The notes beneath the pieces were generated by a model. It did not search any database, was not told the origin of the DNA, and worked only from the letters and a program-made list of their open reading frames with translations. From the NCBI GenBank assembly GCA_034509755.1, contig CM067555.1, positions 19,852,142-19,916,141 on the forward strand: a stretch of DNA of 64,000 nucleotides, in the 5' to 3' direction. Position 1 is the first letter of the stretch; the number at the start of each line of letters is the position of its first letter. Positions 1 to 9,917 of the stretch are shown piece after piece. The stretch comes from Anisodus tanguticus (taxonomy: Eukaryota > Streptophyta > Magnoliopsida > Solanales > Solanaceae). A program made the translations under genes and the position numbers.

Positions 1-960
1 AATCCCGCTGTGAGAAGCTTACGGGATTATATACTTCCAACTGTTACAGGTGTGCAAACTTGTATAAGACCACCAGCTGTGGAGGCAAATAATAGGCTAT
101 TGGGAGGCAACCCAACATTTTAGTTATGTTATTTTATATTATTTTGTTTATCTAGTGTTAAACAATCTCAGTGTCTTGTTGTTTCTTGGTCTGTGTTTTT
201 TTTCTTATGTTAGGTGAATTGTGAGCCAACTCTAGGGGTGAAAAAACACCGTGAATGAGCCCTACTTTGATTATCATCCACCACAGCCGCCGCCACCATT
301 CTGAATCGCTTAGCTGTAGTTTTGGTAAGTCTTCTTACTCTTGCTTTACTTATCACATTGGGGACAATATGTTGAATATGTTTGGGGGGAGGAGTCTTAC
401 TATTATGTGTTAATTATTTGTGTTCAGTTGTTTGTTTATTGTTATTGTCTTAGTTTTAGTGTCAGTGTTTGAGTGTCTTGTGTCAATGAATCAAGTTGAT
501 AATAATAGCCCATGAGATGAGGTGTACACATGTGATAGAGTTAGATGAAATTGATAGCCATGAAATGCATAAATCTGTGTGCTTAAGCTGGATAGGTCTT
601 GAGTTTCTTTTAATTACTAATAAGTATGAAAACTTGATCATGATTGGCGATTTTCTTGTACTTGAATATTGGTTTATGCATGATTGAATTTTGGTTTGAG
701 GAAAAATGGTGGAAAGTCCTAGAATTTGCTTGCTTGCTATTTGAGACGAAATCATAAATGATGCATGCTTAGGAAGATGATTTAGGCCATTTTTGGAACG
801 ATTGAGCCTTTCAAGCCACCCTTGATTACATTAATCCCTAGTTACCCTCTTTGAGCCTTAAGTAACCCTTCTTTGATTGACACTTATTCTCAATTTTCTA
901 GCAGACGTTATCAAAGCTAATGCCATTTTTTCTTAGTGAGGATATCTGGTCTGCACTAGC
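1..960 (+). mobile_element. 3' untranslated tail of an Athila-like Ty3/gypsy element (partial)
   Basis: No coding frame of note is present. The text has the look of the region between pol and the 3' LTR of Athila-type plant gypsy elements: a 'gggaggcaaccca' stretch near 103-116, a 'ttggggacaa' block near 358-368 and a polypurine run 'tttggggggagga' near 381-393. Further blocks ('ccctagttaccctctttgagcc' style, about 835-860) recur in such elements. The left side is cut by the window edge, and the sequence changes abruptly near 960 where an oppositely oriented gypsy element begins. The assignment rests on remembered family hallmarks, not on an alignment. The two ORFs in 483-755 are on opposite strands of this tail and look like chance frames. 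Confidence 0.45.
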
Positions 961-967
961 TAACGCT

Positions 968-1357
968 CTAGTTACATACTAAATAAGAAAATTTTGTATA
1001 TTTCTCTTCTCGAACCAAAACAACACTTATAACTACTTCGGACACTGCTAGATACAAGAACAATTGTTCGTCCGCCTTCGGTTTATGTAATAATGGTGGA
1101 GTAGACAAGTACTTCTTTAGATCTCTCATGGCTTGTTGACACTCCGGTGTCCACTCAAAGTCATTCTTCTTTTTTAATAAATAGAAGAATCTATAGCTTT
1201 TCTCCGAAGACCGAGAGATGAATCTACTCAGGACAACCAGCCTTTCGGTGAGTCTTTGCACCATCTTCACATCTTCAAGAACCTCCGGAATTTCTTCAAT
1301 AGCCTTGATTTTATCCGGATTGATCTCAATTTCCCAGTTTGAGATCAAGAAACCCAA
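968..1357 (-). pseudogene. Ty3/gypsy pol fragment: end of reverse transcriptase and start of RNase H
   Basis: The 129-residue open frame begins in the connection/thumb region that follows the reverse transcriptase palm. It contains 'INPDKIKAI' and 'RLTERLVVLSRFISRS', then the start of the RNase H-like domain ('DFEWTPECQQAM', 'LYLAVSE'). It continues the frame of the RT piece at 1460-2200 after a disrupted gap of about 100 bases. RNase H stops near 968 and no integrase follows, so the element lost its 3' half, including the 3' LTR. The junction with the plus-strand Athila-like tail lies at about 960. Confidence 0.75.
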
Positions 1358-1459
1358 AGACTTGACTGATCAAACTCCAAAAGCACACTTCTCCAGATTC
1401 AACTTCATATTGTATTTCCAGAGAATATCAAATGTCTCATGTAAATGATTTAAATGGTC

Positions 1460-2200
1460 CTATGTTTCTAGAGACTTGACTAACATATCATCAATATAAA
1501 CTTCCATCGTGTTACCTTTTTTATCTTCGAACATGTGATTAACTAGGTGTTGGTATGTTTCTCCAGCATTTTTTAAACCAAATGACATCACGTTATAGCA
1601 ATAAGTCCCGTATCTAGTTATAAAAGAAATTTTCTCTTGGTCTTCCAGATTCATCCTCATTTGGTTGTATTCGGAGTAAGCGTCAAGAAAGTTCAGCATC
1701 TCATGCCCTGCCGTAGCATCAATCATTCAATCGATGTGCGACAAAGAGAAAGAATCTTTTGGATAAGTTTTATTTAAATCTTTAAAATCTATGCATATTC
1801 TTAATTTATTATCCTTTTTAGGTACGACAACTACGTTTGCTAACCAATCAGAATACTCCACTTTCCGAATGGACCCTATATTTAATAGCTTTGTTACCTC
1901 TTCCTTGATAAACTTATGCTTGTACTCAGCCATTGACCTCATTTTCTGCTTCACCAGAGGGAAACTTGAATCCAAACTCAACTTGTGAGTCGTAATCTTC
2001 GGTGGAATACTTGTCATGTCTAAGTAGGACCAGGAAAAGCAATCAACATTATCTTTAAGAGATTCAATTAATTTAAACCTGAGTTCTAAAGATAACCCAG
2101 TGCTAAAGTATACTTTTCTGTCCGGTAGATGCACGAACAAGATGACTTGCTCTAGCTCCTTTATAGTTGATTTCGTGGCGTCTGAATCGTCCAGCAGCAC
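1460..2200 (-). pseudogene. Ty3/gypsy reverse transcriptase, broken into two frames
   Basis: Two adjoining minus-strand frames (1727-2200 and 1460-1726) make up the RT palm. The first carries 'GSIRKVEYSDWLANVVVVPKK' type sequence followed by 'LRICIDFKDLN', the usual N-terminal RT blocks. The second carries 'FITRYGTYCYNVMSFGLKNA' type sequence and the catalytic YIDDM box. The frames are separated by a single disruption at 1726/1727, where the expected 'LPRIDQLID' region has degenerated. By family knowledge this enzyme copies element RNA into DNA in cytoplasmic particles; this copy cannot. Confidence 0.85.
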
Positions 2201-2531
2201 AAATAACTTTGGAATGCGATAGTAATCCTCTTCTTCCTCGTAATTTACCTTCTCTCCTTATTCTTTTTTTGGGCTCGACGGGCCCGATTCCTGTGATTGC
2301 TATTTAACTTCTTTACCCTTATTCTCGTCCTTCGCTATTTTTGGGGTTTGCATCGGCTCCTCTACCGTAAACGTTTCCCTTGCTGCCGGTTGCTCTCCTC
2401 GAATTGACTTAATTCCATTCGGAGTTGGGAATTTTATCATCATAAGAAGTGTCGAAGGTACGACCTTCATGTCATGTATCCAAGGTCAACCGAGCAATGC
2501 ATTGTACCTCATTTTGATCCAGCAACCCCAA

Positions 2532-2930
2532 TTACTCTACCCCCTTCCATCGGATGATGTTGGTCGAGCTACTTGGATAAATTAAAATACGCTTATTATG
2601 AAATTTATTGATAAAGATAGAGATTATCAGTGCATCATTATAAGGTTGAATGATGTCCTCTGCGTCTTCATCATTGAAAGATATTGTTTCCTCCGGTAAG
2701 AAATCTCTAGATCTCTTTTCTCTAGTTGACGAGACTTTCGTATTCTTTGCGGGCATGACGGATCCATTCGGTATGTCCATCCCTTCAATAATCATGTTTA
2801 TGATATATTGAGGTTCAACCGAATCCGCTTGCTTTTTTGCTTCTCTATTTCTATAGTTTCCCTTTGCTCGATCACTTAAAATTTTGCGTAGATAGATATT
2901 TTTCAGCAACCGGGCCACTTCATCCCTCAA
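2532..2930 (-). pseudogene. Ty3/gypsy gag-pol spacer and aspartic protease remnant
   Basis: The 132-residue frame ends in 'RILIYPSSSTNIIRW', which lines up with the plant gypsy protease active-site block (normally V-D-x-G-S-S-A-x-I). The catalytic Asp is lost: the D-x-G part reads Y-P-S. Upstream 'ETISFNDEDAEDIIQPYNDALIIS' type sequence is the usual lead-in to the protease in Tat/Ogre-like elements. The 2201-2531 gap to RT has stops in every frame and contains decayed polyprotein. Confidence 0.65.
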
Positions 2931-3433
2931 CTAACGACAAGCCTCCATCCAGTGACCATGAGTTTATGATAGTCACATATCTGTTCAGAGTGGTCTCGTC
3001 CATCTTGTCTCCTTAATGTGTCCAATAGTCGAAACAAGTCTGGCCACATCAACATTGAAATTATATTCGAAAAGCCTTAGGCTTTCCACACTGTTAGAAG
3101 ACACTCCACCAATATCTTAAATTGCAAGCCCTACTGGAGGATCCAATATCATTATGTCTATCTCCTCTGTCCGATGCGAAGTTGAGATTGTTGTGACCCC
3201 GATCCAATATGAAGTTCAATCTTTCAGGTTGTCAGTAGGGTTGATACTATCTTTTAGAGACTTTAATTCTGACTCAGGTACCCTTTTGACTTATCAAGAC
3301 TCTAGTTCTGACCTGCTGACCTTGGAGGAAGTTCGAACTGATCATATTTCACTCAAATTTCGGACTCGTACCTATTATGTACGTCTGCCCATGTTACTGT
3401 CGAGAATTCCAACAAGTTCTCATTTAAGTTCAA

Positions 3434-4090
3434 CTAGGCACTAGAGCTCCTAAGATTTAATCCCTTGGTGAAAGCTTCAGCTGCCCATTCATCCCGCACC
3501 GAGGGAGGAAGCATCTTTTCCTTTTGAAACCTTGTCACGAACTCACGCATCAACTCCGTATCCTTCTGAGCAATTTTGAATATGCCAGTTTTTCTTTCTT
3601 GGACCTTTCGCGCTCCAGCATGTGCCTTTATAAAAGCATCTACAAGCATTTCAAACGAGTTAATATAGTGCTCAGGCAACATAGAGTACCATGTCATTGC
3701 CCATTTGGATAATGTTTCACCAAATTTCTTCAGCAACACCGATTCGATCTCATCCAGGTGCATGTCATTGCCCTTCACCGCACAAGTGTATAAGGTCACA
3801 TGCTCTTTTGGATCCGTAGTTCCATCGTACTTTGGGAGATCATGCATTTTGAATCTTTTTGGTATCAACTTCGGAGCTGCGCTCGGTAGGAATGGCAACT
3901 GGATGTATCCCTTCGAGTCCGGTCCCTTCAGGATCTGAGGCGCTCCTTGAATCTGGTCTACCCATGAATTATAGGTTTCAACCTTTTTTTCATTAGTATA
4001 CATTTGCTTAGTTAAAGCTTGGAGCATTTTCATGACCTCTGATGACTCATTTGCCCTCGAACCAGTGCCATCTCCTTCGACTAGATTCAC
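3434..4090 (-). pseudogene. Ty3/gypsy gag, capsid portion
   Basis: The 218-residue frame matches the plant retrotransposon gag domain. It has 'KRFKMHDLPKYDGTTDPKEH' type sequence, then 'KWAMTWYSMLPEHYINSFEMLVDAF' and 'LMREFVTRFQKE', the typical capsid helices of Ty3/gypsy Tat-lineage elements. A short N-terminal segment lies at 4208-4525 in a different frame. Downstream (2931-3433) the gag C-terminus is scrambled by stops. Gag would form the particle that packages element RNA. Confidence 0.8.
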
Positions 4091-4207
4091 TTTTCAAACC
4101 TGATCCTCATCTCGGACGGGATGAGATTCATCCGCCGCACTTGCCCCGCTACTCTTTTTTTGCAATTGAGTAATAGCCTCTTGTTGTTCCTTCAACATGT
4201 TAAAGAT

Positions 4208-4525
4208 TCAAGCCAAATCTATTTTTCCATCTTCATCATCGATTGGTGTTTTCTCACGTGACATTCTGGACCCCTTGGGTGAAACCAAGGGGTTATGCTG
4301 ATACTCGCCAATTAATGGGTCGACTGGCGGGCCGTTGTTGTTGTTTTTGTTGTCGCTAACTTCAACATGAATTTCGCTAACCATTTTGTAAGTGTTTGGT
4401 ATTGACCTGTTTTCACAAAACATCAAAAGAAACAAGTGAAATTTGAGTTTGAACAAATCACCACTATTATCCTTAGTCCCACGGTGGGATACGTGGTTTG
4501 ATTTGCTGTATAAAATGATAGACAA
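4208..4525 (-). pseudogene. Ty3/gypsy gag N-terminal leader segment
   Basis: The natural start is probably the internal Met at about 4384 ('MVSEIHVEVSDNKNNNNGPP'), because the residues before it look like read-through of the untranslated leader. The segment is acidic and low in complexity, and lies just upstream of the gag capsid frame but is out of frame with it, so an indel or stop lies at 4091-4207. It has no recognisable domain and is assigned by position only. Confidence 0.5.
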
Positions 4526-4637
4526 TTAACAATAAGCAAGTAAAAGTGAGTTGTAAGTTATAAATTTGGCCTGTAATGCAGTAATCTTGATTGAAACTTC
4601 TCAGCAAGATTGGTCCAGTCCTTAGCTAGATTACTTT

Positions 4638-5105
4638 GGGTTCGAGTCATTATCTCTCATTGTTGTTTGGAAAACAATGAGAGATAATGACTATAATTTC
4701 TATAAGTAGTTCGTACAAGTGTGAATAATGAGAATTAGATGTCCTTCCAACATGAAGGTTGTGCTCCTTTATAGCTATGAAAATAAGGAATTGATACCCG
4801 AGAATCTCTCTCAAATTAAATGCAATTAATGACAATAATGGTCTCTTAATGAGCAAAGAGTAATGGTTGGTGCCATATCTGAAACGAGTACACGCTGGCT
4901 CCTCCAGTTTCTCATTCGGTGTCAACTGGTTCGGTCGCTATCCGATCTCGACTCGACATCCGGACTCACCCGATGTCACCCACAACCGCCTAGCTCGAAT
5001 CTCATACTCAAGCCTTGTCACGTGTCGTATCGATTTTCACCGTATACATATCTTATGTTTTCTGCTAGGATTATGAGACATGTCGTAAGTGTAGGAACCA
5101 AGTGT
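4638..5105 (-). mobile_element. Probable primer-binding site and 5' LTR remnant of the minus-strand gypsy element
   Basis: On the minus strand the segment just outside gag contains 'GACTCGAACCC' (complement of 4638-4648), which looks like the T-arm part of a tRNA-complementary primer-binding site. It is preceded by 'TGAGAGATAAT' where TGG plus acceptor-stem sequence is expected. The LTR would then occupy roughly 4661-5105. Its outer boundary is not certain, because the 3' LTR needed for comparison is missing from the window. This rests on position and the T-arm-like motif only. Confidence 0.35.
4647..4690. repeat. Perfect 18-bp inverted repeat with 8-nt loop
   Basis: The left arm TCATTATCTCTCATTGTT (4647-4664) and its exact reverse complement at 4673-4690 enclose an 8-base loop. 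The hairpin lies on the presumed junction between the primer-binding site and the LTR of the minus-strand gypsy element. Confidence 0.9.
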
Positions 5106-5545
5106 TAGAAAAATGAAAAGAAATCTAATGTAAATCCTAAATACACCAAAGCATTTCATCATCAAAAACTTGGACAAAGTGAGATCATAAGAAAATTGTT
5201 GATTTCCCAGGTGTTTAGCTTTTTAGAACGCCAGAAAAAAATGAACTTACCTCATCAGGCAAATACATTTTAAAATGCCCAATAAAATACTCCATAATCT
5301 TAAAGAAAAAATAATGTCTTGCAACATCAATGTTGAAATTTACACTGTATTTATTAGCTTAGTCACCGATTCGTTATTTATTTAAATTTGTCCCAATTAA
5401 ATTTGAGGGGTGCATTGTTCTGTGTTTGACACGTTTATTTAGACGGTCAATTAAAAAAAACTTTAATGTAAACCATTGAAGTTGTCTTAAACTTTAATTA
5501 AGTGTATAAATGGATTACTACTGGATTCACTTTCATAGGACTGGC

Positions 5546-5775
5546 ACTTTTTCAACTTAAATTAAGGTTTAAAATGAGTAACCTTGACAAGTGTCTGATC
5601 TGGTTAATTAATTTAACAAAACACAATCTAATCCTCGTCATATTTTGTTGGCTGAGAGAAAACAATTGATTTTCTCAATTCATGAATCTACATCATACTC
5701 TATTTTCATTTTTTAGAAGTAATGCAATTGTACGGATTGATGATTTTGATGAAAATCACAAGATTACTCTCGGGA
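5546..5775 (+). repeat. Direct repeat, copy 1 (partner at 6553-6801)
   Basis: Shared landmarks with copy 2, in the same order: 'ttcaacttaaatta', 'gagtaaccttgacaagtg', 'ctcgtcat/cattttgttggctga', 'aaaacaattgattttctc' and 'gatgaaaatcaca'. The two copies lie about 1.0 kb apart in the same orientation, with several substitutions and small indels between them, so the duplication is not recent. Neither codes for anything I recognise. They could be degenerate LTRs of a small non-coding element or a local duplication. Confidence 0.75.
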
Positions 5776-6552
5776 GATTATTTTTAATATTCTTTTGTTG
5801 CTGATATTGTTGTTTGTTGTTACTGTAATCGTCGTTTTGTTATTACGTTCTCATAAAAATCACAATGTATTACAAGTGTTTCACGAGGAAATGAATTTCT
5901 ATAGCCACTTACAATTTTGAATAGCAGACAATATGATTTTTGCATAATGTTTGTGTTATTTTTAAATTTCTTATGTATAAAAAAAATTCTTATAAAAATG
6001 ACACAAAATCAAAAATAAAATTTGCAAAGGACTACAAAATCAATTGCCTCTTATGCGTTATGTGTTTTCAAATCAAATTCTTGGATAAAGAGGTTACAAC
6101 ACTATCTACCTTACCATCAATTTTGATTTATGTGATGCATTTTGATAAAATATGAATTTTATGAAAAAAAGAAAGATTTTTGAAATTATTACTCTAAAAT
6201 AAGTCATAAACACAACTATAACTCATTTCATTAGTGGAAATGAAAATTTTAAAGTTAAGTCTTTTTAAATATAGAAAGATATAATTCTTTTGGAATATAC
6301 TAAAAAATGTATCATATAAATTGAGATAGAGAGAGTAATTACAAATACAAACTATTTGTTTGTCATAACGTAATTATAGTACAATGGCAAGTATAATTAC
6401 ATGGTTATATTTTTTTTATTTTAAAATAGTGCTTAATTTTCAATAAAGTAAAACTTTTTCAGATAAATATGTAAATAAATATTAACATCAGGCAAATATA
6501 CGTGTATATTAAAATATTTGCTCTTATTTGGTGTAGGACAAATCACTTTTAC

Positions 6553-6801
6553 TTTTTCAACTTAAATTAACATAAAATATGAGTAACCTTGACAAGTGTC
6601 TGATCCGCTTAATTCAATTTAGTAAAACACAATCTTAATCCTCGTCACATTTTGTTGGCTGAAAGAAAACAATTGATTTTCTCAATTCATGAGTCATGAA
6701 TATCCATACTCTTTAATCTCTTTCAAATTTCATTTTGTTTTATTTTGATGCAATTGTATGGATCGATGATTTCGATGAAAATCACAGGATTACTCTTAGA
6801 A
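6553..6801 (+). repeat. Direct repeat, copy 2 (partner at 5546-5775)
   Basis: Same landmarks as copy 1, with a longer spacer before 'atgcaattgtatggat'. The TA microsatellite follows immediately. Confidence 0.75.
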
Positions 6802-6805
6802 GTCA

Positions 6806-6806
6806 T

Positions 6807-6839
<33 letters not shown>

Positions 6840-6840
6840 T
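6806..6840. repeat. TA dinucleotide microsatellite
   Basis: An almost pure (TA)n run interrupted by a single TG, directly after duplicated block copy 2. Confidence 0.95.
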
Positions 6841-7627
6841 TGTTAATACTATTTTTTCTGATTTTTTCACATGATGTTCAATATCTGTATTGGAGCCCGA
6901 CTAAATTCGAATAGCGCACTGCAAGATATATTTCTGGAGGCGGCGCTCCCAACAAAACATTTTATGTTCCCGGAGTTATTATTATCATTGTAGTTGTAAT
7001 TTTTTTGCTACTCTTATTTTTTGCTCTTAATTTAACTTTTTTTAAAAAAATAAATCATAATGTATTATTGTGCTTTTGAAAAATTTAAGTTTTTTTCCAA
7101 ATTAAATTACTGTATGAAAAGTATACAACATTGTCTACAACAATGTGACCAATCTTTTTTATTCTCTGAATGTATAGACAAGACATTTCGTAATTGCATA
7201 CGTTTTTTCTATTCTCATCTGTAAGAATAATACTTTTTTCATTTCGGTAAAAACACACATTAATGAATCAATGCAAAAATAGCTGTATTAACAAAAATAA
7301 ATTATTTATTGAGAGTTTGAGATGACCAGTAAAATCAACTGGACCATCTAAAGTGGAAGGAATGAGTGGATATTCAAAAGTTTATTTGCTAATTATGTTG
7401 TTAATTCGACACGGATAATGCCATAACATTGTGATATATAATCGAATGAAATAAAAGGTTGAATTACTTAAATATTCTTTTTTAGGCAGCTATTTAAATT
7501 CCATCTCTATTTTTTAAAGTTATGTAAATATAGTCGTCAGAAATGTATTCTGTCGAATAATGTCAAATTCGGGTGTAATGTTTGCTCATATATTGCTCAA
7601 TCTTACAAATAAAATATTAGATTGTCG

Positions 7628-8576
7628 TCTAACATCAGTGTTTTAAAAGGTGGGAGCGCAAGGCGGGGAGTTTTATATATGTCTCAGCGAGGCGTAAGCC
7701 CCATGGATATTTATTTTTTAGTTTTTCATAAAATAATATAATTACAACAAATATTTTTAAATAGGTAAAATTATATAAAAATATAAGAAAATTGTAAATA
7801 AATAAAATATGTGTGTGTTTGCGCGCGCGCTTGATCCTCACAAAAAAACTAATCAACGCAATTCAATATACGCCACTTACAACTTGTAATTATATATAAC
7901 ATAAATTTACAAGTATAAACAATATAATGAAATAAAAGCTATTATGAAATGCAAATCAACTTTAACATAACTTTCAAACAAAGAAAAAATTACAATTTTC
8001 TTCAACAATATTACTATCATACTATTCATTTTATCTCCCTATAAGTAACTAATCAATAAACTTTATCAATATTATAATTAAACGTAAATCCTTCATTAAT
8101 AAAAATAAAATTACTTTCAAATAGCTAAATAATAAAATATGATAATTTTGATACATAGGACAAAAGATCACTGACAAGTGAAAATGTATAATTCGGTTGT
8201 GTATTCTTAAAAGAAATATTAAGTTATATTCACCCTCACGATGTTCTCAAATAGTAAATATGCAATATTATGACTTGTTATTTGAGTTACACCCAATCTT
8301 CTTATTTCTATAGATGAAAAATTATTAAGTATATTATTCATTTGTTAAAGAATTATGAGGGTCAACGATTTTAATTAAGATATTTAACATATAATTTGTG
8401 TAAGAACAGTTAAGCGAGCCCCGAACATTGGGTGTTAGACCTGTTTAGGGCATAAAGTCGGGCGCTTAGGGCGTAAACCTCGTAGGAACTAAGCCCCCAC
8501 ATGAGCCCCGGGGCATTTTGCCAGTGCGTCGCCCGGAGCGAGTCCTGAAACTGTCTTTTAAAACATTGTCTAACAT
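7628..8576. mobile_element. Non-autonomous hAT-type element with exact 8-bp target duplication
   Basis: The element proper spans 7636-8568 (933 bp). It begins CAGTGTTTTAAAAGG and ends with the near-inverse (reverse complement CAATGTTTTAAAAGA). Identical 8-bp flanks TCTAACAT lie at 7628-7635 and 8569-8576, which is the hAT signature. Subterminal GC-rich stretches at both ends ('ggcggggag', 'gcgaggcgtaagcccc'; 'aagcccccac', 'gtcgcccggagcg') are also inverse-related. No transposase frame is present, so mobilisation would need an autonomous relative. The body is AT-rich. Confidence 0.85.
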
Positions 8577-9917
8577 TTTCAATAACTTACAAAATTTTAG
8601 ATTATGGTCTAACATTTTCTCATTAAAATTTTTAATTGTTCAAAAAAAATCTTTAAATTTGAAAGTATATTTATGTCCTAGAGACAATCTGTATTAGGAC
8701 AAATGTACTTTATACACATTCGTAATATTATTAATGGAGATTAATATATTGGCATTTGCAATTATTGAATTATTAATTGATTGTTTATAATATTCTATAA
8801 TATGCATCCATGGAGGTTACACTGTTATTAATAATGTGAGATATTAATATTATAACGTAACTCTTAAAATAGTCTCGACTAATGATCATCGAGAATGGGA
8901 TATCGATGATATGTGATAAGTCGACATGTGGTCTGCATCACATCCTTAGAGGATGTTGTATGTCTCACCTGCTACGAGTAATGACTACTCGTGATGGACA
9001 CATGGATACTTTGAAAGTATTTGTATACCCTGCTAATATATTGTTTGTTATACTTGTCTAAAGTATGATCAACGTGTGGGAGATAGAAGTCCTTAGACTT
9101 GAGGTCAATACACACCTTGTCTACAAAGTAATATACTTTGATAATGTCCTAAGCTCAAATGCCTTATAGGTTGAGATACGACTTGTATTGGGTACATTAC
9201 GATGTGGATTAAAGGTGGTAGTTGAGCCAAGATTAGGATTCATTCCTCGAATGTATATTCGAGAGAACACTCAGATTTTCAGTGATATTAGGTTGACTAA
9301 GTCGTTGCCAACGCAATAGACATATTTAGAATATGGTCTAGTTGTCAACTAATATAGATGAGATACAATGATTAAGCCATTTGGATAGACACTTTACAAA
9401 TCCTAAGCTTGATCGGGTGTGTCGTGAATGAAAGAATTTTATCTTACCACATAGAGGTTAAGTTTACTAGATTCGTGTAAACGTACTTCACATATTGAGT
9501 TCGTCTTGCGGCGGCGTCTAGGAGTTCATCGTAGACCTTAATTTGATTAATGTCGATATGTGAAGGCATGTAGGGTCACACTATGTCGATTGTCTTTTCA
9601 ATCTAAGGATGTATTGAGAGAGTATTAAATATTCGATTTAGAATCGAGATATTTAAATGAATAATTATTGTTTTAATTAAGTCAAAATTGGATTTTGGAT
9701 TTTGGATTTAATTAAAAATGTGCTCAAAATAAATTGATAAAATGTAGGGACACATCAAGCGTCGCGGTGCCCACATCATAGGGCCGCGGCGCTAATGACC
9801 TAATATGTCTCGATTTTTAGACCAGGCCCAAGGTCATACCCTAATCAGGTTTGACCTAATTTTTCACCTATAAATACAGACATTCACTTCATTATTCAAT
9901 ACACTTAATTTCAGATT

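Larger units (their letters stand above)
5106..7627. other. AT-rich intergenic DNA with a duplicated block
   Basis: No supported gene. Open frames here are short and A/T-driven. The notable content is a direct duplication (5546-5775 and 6553-6801) and a TA microsatellite at 6806-6840, annotated separately. Around 6895-6945 a short mixed-composition stretch ('cggcgctcccaac') resembles leader sequence of the copia element at 13.7 kb, but it is too short to assign. Confidence 0.6.

Noticed and set aside
483..755. Opposing ORFs of 90 and 63 residues
   Set aside because: They lie in the untranslated tail of a gypsy element, overlap on opposite strands and show no family motif.
4638..4650. T-arm-like GGGTTCGAGTC suggesting a tRNA gene
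   Set aside because: No cloverleaf can be built around it, and its place next to gag fits a primer-binding site instead.
6806..6840. TA repeat as a replication origin or matrix attachment site
   Set aside because: A simple microsatellite is sufficient; nothing else supports such a role.
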